From Syncephalis plumigaleata (lineage: Eukaryota; Zoopagomycota; Zoopagomycetes; Zoopagales; Piptocephalidaceae), in contig JAIXMF010000021.1 of NCBI GenBank assembly GCA_025201365.1, positions 270,665 through 334,664 of the forward strand: 64,000 nt of DNA, written 5' to 3'. Shown piece after piece: positions 1 through 14,201 of the stretch. The translations under genes and the position numbers were made by a program. Each line of letters begins with the position of its first letter. Positions within the stretch are counted from its first letter, which is position 1. A model generated the notes under the pieces. It had not been told where the DNA came from. It saw only the letters and a program-made list of their open reading frames with translations, and did not search any database.

Positions 1-522
1 CAGCGTAATAAGGATGAATGATATATGTATTGACGATCATTTAGTAGCTAGAAGCAGGTAATTATGTATACTTTCTAGACATTCATCTAAACAAAGGAGA
101 CATGTGTAAATAATGCTGTATGCCAAGGCCAATAGTTGAATTGGTATTCATGGTAATAAGCAAGTCTAGCAACATTATAGCATGAGATACGTGTAAGATA
201 TTATTATTATTATTATTATTATATTAGAGATCATTTAACGTAACAAACTTGTAAATGAATAAGACGATTTAGAAGCAGCAAGTCTGTTAATGTAAAGCAA
301 ATAACTTAATCACACGCAATTATTATTGCGTGATGCGTCAGTTTCTCTTTTATATAGAAAATAACATCCAATTAATCATGAAGAAAGTAGAAGACTACGG
401 GGACAAACACATTCATCATACACGTATACTAGCATAATAATGCATTTGACACATCTAGCATAGCGTGCATGCATGCGTGGTATGTGTGCATACGTGTATG
501 TGGAAGAAAGGAGACGGATTGT
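1..522. other. 3' flank of the peptide transporter gene
   Basis: No gene is seen. The stretch is AT-rich, holds an ATT microsatellite near 201-222 and a short inverted repeat around 313-335 (cgcaat/attgcg). It should contain the 3' UTR of the leftward transporter gene. Confidence 0.5.
201..222. repeat. ATT microsatellite
   Basis: About seven uninterrupted TTA/ATT units downstream of the transporter gene. Confidence 0.85.
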
Positions 523-2152
523 TTAAACCTCCTCACTATCCAAGTGACGGAAGAAGAAGTAGAATAAGCCGGTAAATACAGCCATAATCGATGTTTCAAT
601 GGCCAATAGAATAACGATATACGGGTCAGCCGACAATTTACCGAGAGCCAAACCGATTAGAGCGCCACCGCAGTTAGTCAAAAGGTAAAGAGACATGACA
701 ATCGACTTGAGTTCGGGTGCGGCACGCTTATAGGCGAATTCCAAACCGGTGGCCGAGGCAAAGATTTCCGAGATAGCAATGGCGACATAGGGTGGGAATT
801 GCCACCAAATGCTAAGATCATTTTGTAGGTCACCATCCGGGTTGCTGATACCGTCAAAGTTGTAGTAGGGACCGGACTTGTACAAGAAGTTACCAAGTAC
901 CGTAGCGTAAATGAAACCAACGGTGACAATGGTGAAACCGATGGTGATACGCGTAATTGGACCGAGACGGAGACCGCGACGACGAAGGAACGGGAAGATG
1001 AACGAGTCGAACAATGGAATGGCCAAGATGATGGTGATGGAGTTGAGTAGATTGGGATCTCAGGACCCAACCAGCTTGGTCGTTTCATGCCCATACCTTG
1101 AATGATGAAGCAATCGGTCATGTTGTTGTAGAGAGCCCAGTAGATCGGATAGAACAGGAATACCTTGCAGCTCTTGAGGGTACGAGCCAAGTCCTCGACG
1201 AATTGGTCATCCCAAGCGTGGTTGCCACCCTTGGAGCGATCTAGCCAGTGCGTCACCTTCTGACCATTGTTACGATTAACGATGGCGTATTTAAGGCAGT
1301 TGTACACCTTGGACAGGACGATCGACGATGGCTTGCGAGCGATGTAGCGTTTACGTCCCGCGATAAGAGCGATGATACCAACGGCGAACAGGACAGCCGG
1401 GATCATATAGGCGTAGGCATGACCGGCCTCGTGCTCGACACGCTTACAGATGAACATACCGGCGAGCGAGCCAACATTGATGGACCAGTAGAAGTAGCGG
1501 AACACACCTTCTAGCGTGATACGGGAATCGGTGTAGACACCGGGCGTGCTAGTTGGTTGGAAACCAACCACCACCTGATCGGCCACGAAGGCAGAGACGT
1601 TCGACTTGATACCACCGGTACCGGTGGCAATGAACAAGTAAGTGGCAAGAATGAAGCCAGCGTAACCAAAGTTAGCCTCGATGGAGGCACGCGTAGCCGA
1701 GGCCGACAATAGAACGAGACCAACGAGGTAGAGCGAGGCAAAGATCAAGATGGTACGGAACTTGCCCAACTTGACATCAGCGATAATGGCACCGAGAATA
1801 GCCGTGAAGTAGGCGAAGAAGTTGAAACCTCGATTAATGTAGGTGGCTTCACTCTGAGAGACTCCCATTTCGAGATCATATACGTGACGAATAAAAGCGA
1901 GGCACCGTAGAAGGCGAAACGCTCGCATAACTCGGTAATGACGATGAACCAAGCGGCAACCGGGATACGACCAGAAATGGTTTTCTCAGCATCAAGTGGC
2001 AGTTCAGCATAGACCGGTACCGATAAATCAACGGGATATTGCTCGAATTCACTTAGATCAACAGGATTAGGATGAACGGTATCATTATTATTAAGTTTTT
2101 TCTCGTCATCGTGAACAGATGTCACAACGGTAGATGTTTCCTTTTCCGTCAT
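523..2152 (-). CDS. PTR2: Proton-coupled oligopeptide transporter, POT/PTR2 family
   Basis: Imports di- and tripeptides with protons across the plasma membrane. The coding sequence appears to have no intron and would give about 543 residues, normal for fungal PTR2. Seen: the ExxERF motif (ELCERFAFYGA) in helix 1, GAIIAD plus LGKFRT after helix 2, the PTR2 signature FYWSINVGSLAG in the fifth-helix region, and a hydrophobic C-terminal half ending in LDSEEV. The start at 2152 opens with an acidic N-terminus typical of fungal members. Two reading-frame breaks occur, near 1884 (between VTYMI and LEMGVSQ) and near 1062 (between GPEIP and NLLNS). Each is repaired by one missing base in a short C run and no residue looks lost, so I read this as an intact gene with sequence errors. 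The POT family call is secure; substrate preference is inferred. Confidence 0.93.
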
Positions 2153-4146
2153 ACTAATGATATATTATTAGTATATAAATGTGAGCGAGTGAGTGAAAGA
2201 GAAAGAGATATCTGTCTGGATTATCGTATTATAGATGATGATAATAAGAAAGAGAGACGAGATGTTGTTCTTTTTAGTTTACTTTGTAGTTAGACAACGC
2301 AAAACCAAAAGTAAACAAGAAGAAATGAAGGATATGCTTATTGGATAGTGTGTGTAGTTGTGGAGAAACCTTGGTGAGAGGATATACACAAACACAAACA
2401 CTTGAAGCCTCGTTAATAAGCAAATAAGTAGATGAATAGATAGATGGATAAGCAAGCAAGCAAGTAAGCTAAATCGTAAAGCAAAACAGGAGAGAGAGAG
2501 TACACTACACGTTAAGCAGTAGGAGTAGAAGACAAAACGTAAACTGGTATCTTGTAACAAACAATAGACCGCGGCAAGATACAGGAATAAGAGCGTAAAC
2601 TAAAGGGAATAGACAAAACACGACGAAGAGTGGAGCGTTAAAAAGCGTAGAACGGACGAACGGACGAACGAACGGGATATGTGTGAGTGTGTGAACTTAT
2701 GTGTGTGTGTGCGCGTACTGGTGGTAAACACAGGACAGAACGCACGATTGAACGGAGCGTGAAAACGAGACGGTGTGTGTGATGCGAGCGGGTGAGAAGT
2801 TTCTTTCCTCGTAATTATTTTGACGCCGCTTTATACTCAATAGAGGCCTCTGTTTTCGCATCGCCTATGGTCGTACTTGGTTACATTGTCATAGCGAAGA
2901 AAAAAGAGAAAATACCCACTTGCCTACCCACCCACCTATTGTCACCTGACTTGTACGCATCATTGATTGGTAGACGTGTCGGACAACACAAACAACAACA
3001 GCGACAATCATCTTGCTAGTCCGAATGTTGCACAACATTTCCTGTGCCACTTCTATTTCGAATCAGCTAACATAAAGACTAAAAAAGCGTGTAGGCGGTC
3101 CTATTACTTACCGAAGATGCATAAGGCAGATGACCGGTGTTAGCAATAACAACAAGCGAAAGCACATTATTGTCATGGGACCTGGTAGTAGTAATTCTTG
3201 TTCTTTGGTCTTTGGTCTATTTTTACGGGTTATACTAGTTTATCTCTGTTATAGAGCTGCTTGGCATACATCTCCTAGTTTAATAGCGTAGTTTCATGAT
3301 GTTTTGTCTGTTTAATGTGGTTACCTCACTTTTTAATAACAAGTAATGATTTACTCACGTAGTAATTAATATTCGGATATATCGGATACTTCGGTAGTAA
3401 TAATCAAGCGGATTCATTTGTCGTGGTAAATTGTAATATGCGATTTCAATAAACGACTAAAATAAGTAGGTAAATTACTCTTTGCAAAGTATAATAAAAC
3501 TCAGTCATTTACATCATAATTATGGGGAATAGCATCATTATTACATGTGACATGACAACAAAATAGGTAACAAGCATTGCTTCACCGTTGAAATGAATGT
3601 ACAATCTCCGTTAACAACGTGAACAATTCTCCGTAATACGAGGCCTATGTCAGTTCTCTTGTCTCCTATTTCTATGTGTTGCTTATTAACTTGTTTATTA
3701 ACTTGTTTGTTTGATTGCTTTAATTGAGATGGCATCATTTTAGTAGATCAGCTGTTTTGAATAATCACGCATAGTCGCCTATGAGAAAAATGTCACACGT
3801 GTGAATATTACTTGAAATAGAAATGACCAGATATTACCGTATTCGTGTATTATTAGATATTGGTAGTAGTAGTAGTAGTCGATGATAGAATACGTGTTGA
3901 TATATTGTTATTTGAACAATAAACAAATTATATACATGTGTACATTAGTATGCCTGTTATTACTTTATGAGTAGAGATGCTAGATTAGAAAGGCAACACA
4001 TTTATTGCTAGATTATTTCATCAAATCAAGTGGAGAGCAAGTGAGCAATGAAATATTGCATCACCCATTTAGATGAATACAATCTGGTATTTAGTATGTT
4101 TATAAGGAGGTCACCTTACCATCCATCATCTGTCAACTGACGCCGC
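2153..4146. other. Intergenic region upstream of the peptide transporter
   Basis: About 2 kb with no convincing gene. It should contain the transporter promoter and 5' leader on the right-to-left strand and the 3' UTR of the SR-protein gene at its right end. There are purine-rich stretches and GT-rich runs (around 2690-2790) but no protein similarity that I can recognise. Confidence 0.5.
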
Positions 4147-6171
4147 TTATTCCTCGGCGTATGGTGAAGCATCGCCATTGTGTACCGGTGATCCTTGCAT
4201 TGGTGCGCTAGTATCATCTGGACGTGGTGAGGCCGAGCGACGCATCTCAACATCGCGACTGCAGGCGAGGCGCTACGAGCTGGACTCACGCTACGACGTG
4301 GACTACGGCTGCGGCTGCGACTGGGGGTACGGCTGCGGCTACGGCTCCAGTTAGTCTTGGATCCACTGTCTCGGTGTGGTCCGCGACTGACGCTACGTCC
4401 TCGGCTGCGGCTGCGACTACGACTGACGCTGCGTCCTCGGCTACGACTACGACGTGGGCTTGGACTCCAGTTACGGCCACGATATTCACGACGACCGCCT
4501 CCGTAGCCACCACGGCTACGGCTACGGCTGCGACTACGGCTGCGACTGATGCTACGACCGCGACCACGTCCACGACGGACATCGCGTCTTGGTGATCGTG
4601 ATCGTGATCGACCACCACCGCTGCGCTCGCCCTCCTAAGAAGATGATGTTAACACGATTAGTAATGTAATCATTGTCATTCATTTGTAAGTCACTGATTG
4701 CTTACCTCGCGAAGAGTAATTCGATTACCACGTAGATCGGCACCGTCTAGTTCCTTGATAGCACGACGCATATCATCTCCTGAACGGAACTCGACAATAC
4801 TAGATGTCAATAGGATAATGATTAGTTTCTATTTCTATTTATACTATTATTGTAACAACTTACCCTTCACCACCACGGAAGATATCCGTAAAGGTAACAT
4901 CACCGATGGAGCGCATTAAATCTTTCAAATCCTAATGGTCAAATATAGATCCGGAGGGAATCCAAATAGAATACGTAAATAATCCCGAATGTATAACCAG
5001 TACAAAACGAAGACGACAACGACAACCCAAAAGCCATGGTGATGATGATGGTGATGACGACGACGACGAGCCACTACTGTTTGTACATAGAGAGGCCTTT
5101 CATTTATGTTTGTCGCTAATCGAGATGATATAAAAGTGACATACAATGAAGGAATAGAAGAAGCAGAGGAAAACAATCAAGCAATAAATAAAGCGAGCGA
5201 GAGAAACGGTAGTTGCCATCTCCATATTCGGCCTTAAAATATCCATAGCGTCCCATTATTATTCACCAATACCAATGAAGGCCAGTGTCCACCCGGTGTA
5301 GTTGTGGACCCTGCCGCCGCACCATTACACAGACCATCGCCGCGACCACACATTAATCCCAAAGCAAGAGGAACACATACACGCCACCGTGCAGTGTATC
5401 CATCCTTATTATTTATTGGCGTCGCCATTCCTCTCCATCTATCTATCCGTCTATCCATCAATGTATTTATAGATAGAGATAGAGGTAGAGATAGAGAGAT
5501 GATAGAGAGATGTATATCCAGAGCAACGTCGTCACCACTTTTTACCAACATCATCATTGTACAGCCATAGGTTGACATAATAGAGACGCGTTCCTGATTC
5601 GTACCTGCCAGCTAGTGCCTGGAGCTAGATTGCCAACTGCCAATCGATTCTTGGTGCGTTGTGGTGGGCTAAATCTATAAATAAGCATAGAACGTATAAT
5701 GTATTAATAAAGGGTTATATTTACATCATATATGCTATGCATTAATAATAATAATAATAAATACATACCTCGACTCGCTGCCACCACCACCACCGCCACC
5801 GCTGCCACCTCGACGATCATTACGTGCAAACTGCACTAAAATACTATTATTCAATGATATTACATTGTTATCAGTATGTATGCTAATACTAATATGGAAA
5901 AAGTAGCATATGCTTACCGATCACCGAAGAAATCTTTACCGTCAAGCTTATGAACTGCATCGCGTGCATCACGTGGATCACGGAATTCCTAGCAAGATAA
6001 TATCGATAAATGCCATATTTATGTGGGTGTAGCCGCCATATTACTTACCACGAAACCAAAACCGCTCATCAAACGTAAATCAACGATCTTGCCATAGCCA
6101 CCGAAAAGGCGGTCAAGATCGCGTTCGCGCACATCGCGATGAAGGCGCCCGATATAAAGACGAGTAGCCAT
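4147..6171 (-). CDS. SR-family splicing factor with two RRMs and an RS domain
   Basis: A nuclear RNA-binding protein of the SRSF4/5/6 or S. pombe Srp2 type, acting in pre-mRNA splicing. Exons that join in frame are 6171-6049, 5988-5918, 5835-5769, 5674-5605, 4931-4864, 4799-4706 and about 4634-4147. RRM1 begins MATRLYIGRL (RNP2) with RNP1 at SGFGFVEF. A Gly/Ser linker follows, then a second RRM beginning NRLAVGNLAPGTSWQDLKDL, the classical start of the SRSF1-type second RRM. The C-terminus is a long run of RS dipeptides and RSRSP blocks. One base is missing near 4262; repairing it gives a tail ending ASPYAEE and a TAA at 4147. The 673-bp intron between 4932 and 5604 is far longer than its neighbours. 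The gene is divergent from the lipase at 6.6 kb. Class is certain; exact orthologue is not. Confidence 0.9.
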
Positions 6172-6619
6172 GACTGATTAACACGTTCAAGTGTGCGTAA
6201 ACAGATGACAACAATACTTTCCCGTACAAGTAAGAAACTACAACAACGACAACAACTACAGCAATTAGTAGTAGTAGTAGTAGTAGAAGTAGTAGAAGTA
6301 GTGGCAGCAGTAAGGAAAGGAATAAAGGAAAAAAATGATAAGGGGGGATCGAATGCTGCTCTACTTGATTCAAAAATAAATCACATGATTATCATTGCCT
6401 TGATTGAAATCAGTCCATCAATCTACTACTACCGGAACATAAGATTGGTGGCACTACACTATACACTCAACCTACTTTATTATTATTTTGCCTCGTATTA
6501 CCCGCACATTATCATTATTACTCTTCACTAGTGACAAACATCCTAGTGCTATTGCTCTATATTTATATATTTATATATATATATGTATGAGTAGCGGTTG
6601 CAATGGTAGTTGAAAACTA
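6172..6619. promoter_or_regulatory. Divergent intergenic region between SR factor and lipase
   Basis: About 450 bp separate the start of the leftward SR gene from the first plausible exon of the rightward lipase gene, so it must hold both promoters. It contains a GTA/AGT trinucleotide run near 6270-6305 and an AT run near 6564-6582. No specific factor site is recognisable. Confidence 0.5.
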
Positions 6620-9287
6620 ATGAATATTGCATACTCTGTATTGACTGTAATATGGTTAGGCATTCACCGACATACTAAAACATATACTACAACGAGTTAT
6701 CCTATTCGTTACAGCATGTTTCTATCTACTGGGAGAAGTGTCAACCTATTGGTGGAAGGTATTACATAAGGAAGAGGAGGAAGGAGGAGGAGAAAGAGAC
6801 AAGTTAAATAACAATGATATACGATATCTACCTGTCTATTCATTTAGTTGTTATGGGCACCAACGCAGAAAGAACGGCTTTGCGATGAAATGGATCATTG
6901 TACCACGTATACAGCGTGGCTTGCTAAAGCAAAGCAACTTGACAAGTAAGTATATCGATTAATTTATGCCATGAATAGCTAGCTGATCAATGTATCTACA
7001 TTATAGATTACTAGGTAATTGAATAGCAACATCAATAGCAGCAATAATAATGGTAATAATGGCAATAATAGGCATGGATGTTTGGCGATCTAATCCTGTG
7101 TCAAGACATTATGATCATCGATTTGTTTATTATCGTGTTCAGCAATTACATCAGCTATTGGAGAGACAAGATGCAGCCGGTGCTGCTTATCTACTACGTA
7201 CTGGTAATCAATGAGATACTAGTATGTTTACCATTAGCATCCTACTAATCTATATCTGTATTTATAGGATTGATTCGTAATCTGGCCGGTCTTAACGAGT
7301 CAGCATTATTCGGACGTGCTTTTACAGGGTAATACGCACATTTATATATACATCTTTATTACATTTGATACGAGTAGTCATTCATTTTATTTATTTAGTA
7401 CTAAGGATCTCATCGAAGACTATACTCGTACGGTGACCGAGTTGCTCGCCATGATTGGTGCGGCCGATGAACAGCAAATGCCCTATCAGCAGAAGGCCGA
7501 GTTTTTCCGCGATACACGACAATGCTTCGGTAGAACGGCACTCGTATTACAAGGAGGTTCTACATTTGGTAAATGATGGACATGAACATGAGATGATATC
7601 GAATTCTATTGACTGATATATATATCTATATATGTATGTATGTATGTTCTCGTTAATTATAGGTGCATCACATCTTGGTGTAATGAAAACACTCAATGAA
7701 CATGGTCTATTGCCGCGTGTCATTTGTGGTAGTGCAGTGGGTGCTCTCATGGCCAGTCTCATTTGTATTCATACCGATGATGAGTTACCGGTAATATTAC
7801 TGTAGTAGTAATAGGAATAGTAGTATAATAACCACCAATATTACTGTTTAGGGTATTTTCTTACCTGGTGGCATTAATCTAGAAGCATTTATGCGAGTTG
7901 GTTCAAAGGGCAGTGTACGACGTAAATTAACACGATTTATCAAGCAAGGTAATGCGCAGTTGTAAATTATTATCGTTGGTATTAATCAATGATCATAGGC
8001 TATTTAATGGATGTACATATCCTCGAGAATTGTGTTCGTAGCAATGTGGGAGATATGACATTCGAGGTATGTTACATGTCAAATGTTAATAAGTAATAAG
8101 TAATGCTTATTCTGTTATAGGAAGCGTATGCTCGTACCAAACGTATTCTTAATATTACCGTATCATCTACACGTCGACTACATGTGCCACAACTTTTAAA
8201 TCATTTGACTGCACCTAATGTTGTAAGTGGCGAGATATATATACATGCTTACTAAATGATTGCTACTAATAAGATGATGTTCTTGTACGAATAAAAAGTT
8301 AATCTGGAGTGCTGCTTGTGCATCAGCATCCATGGTGGGTCTATTCCAATCCGCTGATCTATTAGCCAAAGATGTACACGGTAATATCGTGCCATGGACA
8401 CCTACTTGTAAGTGCAACATCTATTATACTGTACACTATTGAAATATATTACACAATGTATGATATAGCCATTAAATGGGGAGATGCTCATCCTAGTGAC
8501 AAGTAAGTGATGACTCATTGATGTCCCTTCATACTTGATACTAATTATTATCTAGTCAAGCATCTCTACTTACGCGAATGACAGAGCTATTCAATGTCAA
8601 TCACTTTATTGTTAGTCAGGCGAATCCATTCATCGTGCCATTTATCAATAAGGGACCAGGTCAAGGGTCAGAGGGTGTTGCCACTAAAATACGTAATTTA
8701 CTTGGATCAGAAATAAAACATCGTATTCGTCAAGTAAGTAATGCGCCTGTGTATTATCAATATTGTTATTAACACTATGATAATATTATTATTAGATGGG
8801 ACAGATGCATCTACTGCCTAAACCTGTTAGTTCCATGTTTGCCGAGCGTGTATCTGGTAATGTCACCATTTCACCGCGTCTCAATCTTCGAGTAAGTGCA
8901 ATGGTGATAGCAGTGATAAATGTAACATAAAGTAAACAATCATGTAATGATGTTGTATAACTAATTAGGATTTCAAAACATTACTATCAAATCCAACAAA
9001 TTCCTTGGTGAAATACTGGATTATTAAAGGAGAGCAATCAACCTGGCCCATGCTTCCATTAATCTATAATAGATGTTCCATCGAATTGGCACTAGATCGA
9101 GGTTAGTAATCAATAGTAATAATAATAATAAACAAGATGTCATCTCACATATGTATTGCCGTCATTAGAGCTTATCTTATTAAATAAACGACAAGAGGAA
9201 CGCATCACCGCAACCACATCAAACGATAATACTTCGTCGTCAAAAGAGCCTAATACGACGACAAAGCGTACACGATCCATTCATTAG
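6620..9287 (+). CDS. Patatin-like triacylglycerol lipase (TGL3/4/5, SDP1 type) with altered active site
   Basis: The TGL/SDP1 family hydrolyses stored triacylglycerol on lipid droplets. Many short exons encode the family landmarks in order: a hydrophobic segment then STYWWKVLHKE; WRSNPVSRHYDHRFVYYR; LLRTGLIRNLAGL; GTKDLIEDYTRTV; the oxyanion loop LQGGSTFGASHLGV; the nucleophile elbow; LIWSAACASASMVGLF; and MTELFNVNHFIVSQANP. The tail is polar, ending TTKRTRSIH with TAG at 9285-9287. The elbow reads G-S-A-V-G, so the usual central Ser of GxSxG is Ala, and the DG[SA] motif reads GDAHPSD. The protein may be catalytically weak or dead, or one base may be miscalled. The N-terminus is uncertain: an acceptor at 6659 or an ATG at 6620 are both possible and neither is fully in frame. 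Confidence 0.85.
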
Positions 9288-9322
9288 TCGATGAAATAGT
9301 AAGTGTTTATTTATTGACATTG

Positions 9323-12041
9323 TAATCGTTAGACTAACTAAATCTTGGCCGGTAGTTTGGTCGATGATGATGATGATGATGATCCCTCTTCGAAGGAGGC
9401 AACAGCACTTCGTTTACTAAGTGGATTCTATACATTATAATAATACAATACCATGTCGTAATCATTTGTTATTCGTATACTTAATTATAATAGCACGAAA
9501 TAAATTGATGTATTCACAAAACACTTACTCTTTCCGTACTTGCCGTGGCATCATTAGCGCCTGGTGTATCGGTACGATGTTCAAATGGTACGTAACTACG
9601 TTTCGGTTCACCATCGTAGACTTGACGAGGTCGCCAGATCTTTGTATCTGGATCCTTGCACGCCTCGACCCAATGAGCAGCCAACCAGCAACACGAGGAA
9701 TGGCTATATAATGACAATATAAAATGTAAATCAGCAATGTGTAGTGATAGCTACTACTACTACTATTATTATTAGTATACTTACCGAATATACAGGGAAA
9801 AAGTCGGTAGGGAATCCCATGGCTATTCCATGCATGCTCATGATTAGTAATAAATCAAGGGAAATACTAATGTGAATAGGCTCACCTTGTAAATAATACC
9901 GAGTAAAAGTCTACATTCGGGTAGAGTCGACGCTTAACAAAGTAGTCATCCGACAGAGCGGCACGTTCCAACTCGACTGCCACGTCAATGAGTCCCTCTC
10001 TACCCAAATGTCAAACACCTAATGCAACAATGATAATAGGCAAGTATGAGTGATACTGGATGTGATGGAATGAAATGCTCGTTAAACTCAATCATCTACC
10101 TCGTAGGCAACCTGACGAATAATCTTGGCACGTGGATCGTAGTTCTTATAGACACGATGTCCGAATCCCATTAGTTTCTTCTTACGCTGCTTTACTTGTT
10201 CCAAGAATTGTGGCACTGCATCCACCGTGCCATCTCTTCGAGCATACGTAATACCGCCTAGTGTTGTGTGTATATATAGCTGAATAGTGAAGGAATGTAA
10301 AGAGATCATGCTATGTATTCCCTACCTCATTGGCACCACCATGTAATGGACCGTACAATGCAGCACTTGCACCAGCAATAGCACTAAGTATTATAATAAA
10401 TGATAATAGTAGATAATAGCCATTATACATGCATATTGTTAATAAATACATGTATATAATATCCCTCTCTCTATCCTCTTTACCTGTATGGATCAACTCG
10501 ACTAGAACCAATGTGGCGCATAGCAGCCGTGGAACAATTCAACTCATGATCCGCCTATTGTCATAATGAGTATACATGTATATATACACATCACTTTCAT
10601 TCTACAGATAGTTACATGAAGAATAAACAGGATATCAAGTGCTCTGGCCAATTTAGGATTTGGTCGGTATTTCTCCTCGGATAGTCGATCCATCATATAG
10701 AGAAAGTTTTCCGTATAGGATAGATCGTTACGTGGTAGATTGTAGGGACTATACATTAGTGTAGAATACATGATGCATTAGTATGATCATGATGCATATC
10801 GGTATCCATTACTTACCGTCCAATACGATGTCGATAGGATACGGCAGCTAGGGTGGGCACCTTACCGAGTAGTCGAAGTATTTGCTTATTGCGTACACGT
10901 TCATTGTTATATACATGTCGGATCCCTAATGATGAAAGAGTATAAATATACAATTGTAAAATAGAACAGCAACAACAACTTGAAGAGTCACCTACATTCA
11001 ATGCAGGATTGGCCTCGGGATGAAATGTTGACATGGCTGCTAGACCGCTAATAGTTTTTTGTTATTATATATTAGCAATGGTAAACTATTATATATATAT
11101 ACATAGGTATAATGCTTACCTGATAAACATGCCCATAGGATGAGCATCGTAGTTGAACGTGCGCATCAGTTCGTTACTTTAACATGAAGGAACGTGTGTC
11201 GCATTACTTGATGAGAGAATTGATCAAATTGTTCCTATCATTAGATGGGATCATCATTAGATGTCATATTGCTATTAGTATTATTAGTTACCTTGGTGGG
11301 CAACTCTCCATAGATTAGTAGATAGGTTACTTCAAGGAAATTGGATCGCTCTGCCAATTCTTCAATAGGATAACCGCTGTCATTAATCAATTAGACGATT
11401 AGTTGTTAGTCAATATTGAGTGATTAGGCAATGTATTCAATCTAGCATACCGATAGCGTAGAATACCATTATCACCATCGATATAAGTGATCTTTGAACG
11501 AGCTACTGCTGTATTCTGGAATGCTATATGTGTATATCAATGTATCAGTATACTATTATTATTATTATTCATTAATTACCTGGATCATAAACACTAATCG
11601 TATAAATATATATACATTAGCAAGTATATATCGATCAAGTAACTTGTACTTACCGTAATCCTTGATCACTTTCATCACCAGAGAGACCTGGAATTGGAGA
11701 GGCAACCATCTCTTTGAACTTCAACGCAGATATCGTATTGTTCTCGATGGGTACTTGATAGATTTTATTCGTACGATTATCAAGTACCGTAAGTGATTGT
11801 GTATTAGCACTATAGTCATAATGTACATTAACATTTTAGAATAAGAGATATACATGTATATACTTGCCTGCCTGGCACTACAGCAAACGTCAACGGCTGA
11901 GTATTGGCATTTTTACCATCAGCAGCAGTAGCGTTTGTTGTTAGTATTCGTATCTAGTGGCCATGTACGTCCACTTTGCTCGTCCTTGAGCGTGAACCGA
12001 CTAGACGACGAGGACTTTTGTCCACTAGCTTTCATTGACAT
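9323..12041 (-). CDS. Citrate synthase, bacterial (GltA) type
   Basis: Condenses acetyl-CoA and oxaloacetate to citrate. It resembles GltA and plant glyoxysomal enzymes rather than the usual fungal mitochondrial enzyme: [39 protein letters not shown], then [18 protein letters not shown] (first catalytic His), [10 protein letters not shown] (second), [17 protein letters not shown] (third) and VDFYSGIIYKAMGFP. The Ser/Asp-rich tail ends STKLPAKI, with no peroxisomal SKL signal. No clear targeting sequence is seen after the start at 12041. At least three single-base losses (near 10222, 9999 and 9672) break the frame inside conserved motifs, and the N-terminal exon also has a net shift. The first intron has a GC donor (AG|GCAAGT near 11866). 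Enzyme identity is certain; cell compartment is open. Confidence 0.93.
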
Positions 12042-12510
12042 GGTAACAATAATAACAGTAACAGTAGCAGTAGTAGAGGAAGAAGAGTAACTTGTATCGG
12101 TAAATGGTTGTGTAGAGGAACTGGTAGTTTAATATTCCCCCTATTCATCAGCATCATCCAATCAATCGAGTAACTTGTAACGTCATACCAATGAACGCGC
12201 TTATTCAAATGCCATAACGTTGCCGTCCTATTCTACTAGTAATCATACAACTGTAACATTCGTTCCCTATTTTCACATGTGTCGTGCGAGTCATGTATGG
12301 CCGGCTATTTACGGAACCGATGCTGAATAATCGACACCACTATTCCGATCCATTATCGGCTAATGTCCTATTAATCATTTCGTAGTCAGTTGGGCCTATT
12401 TTTTTCCTTCAACAACAGCGCACTCACATACACGCACGCACGCACGCACTATTAAACGACGCGCTTCTTATCCGCTTTGTTACTTTCTTTGTTACTTTAT
12501 TATATCGTAT
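12042..12510. promoter_or_regulatory. Divergent promoter region, citrate synthase and thioredoxin reductase
   Basis: About 470 bp between two divergent start codons, so both promoters must lie here. A short run of CACG units occurs near 12435-12449. No specific site is recognised. Confidence 0.45.
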
Positions 12511-13896
<1,386 letters not shown>

Positions 13897-14201
13897 TTTC
13901 GATGGTTAATGCAATGAAAGACACTGCAGCATTAGCTTAATAATAAATAAAAGAATATGCGTAGTAAAGAAAATCATCTATCAATAGAATGTACTAGAAT
14001 AGAACAAAATAACATGAACTGTAAATGAATGAACACATTATCGGGTAGCCATTTTAGAATTAGTGTACTTAGTCGTACAAATGAGGCCTTGTCTACAAGT
14101 AGTTTAAATTGGCTGATCAATTGTACTTTCCTTCTTAGCCAGTTGTTTTCCTATTCACGCTTGTTTGTTTGTTTGTTTGTTTACTTTTTTCGTTTGCAAT
14201 C
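13897..14201. other. Short intergenic region
   Basis: About 300 bp between two genes on the same strand. It should hold the thioredoxin reductase 3' UTR and the promoter of the next gene. A GTTT repeat lies near 14161-14183. Confidence 0.45.

Noticed and set aside
523-2152. Peptide transporter as a pseudogene
   Set aside because: Only two one-base losses in short C runs, with all motifs conserved; the same kind of break occurs in many housekeeping genes here.
2792-3019. 75-codon open frame upstream of the transporter
   Set aside because: No similarity, no signal or domain, and typical chance length for this composition.
4224-4618. Ala/Thr-rich and Val/Ala-rich open frames opposite and within the SR gene
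   Set aside because: They are out-of-frame readings of the RS-repeat DNA.
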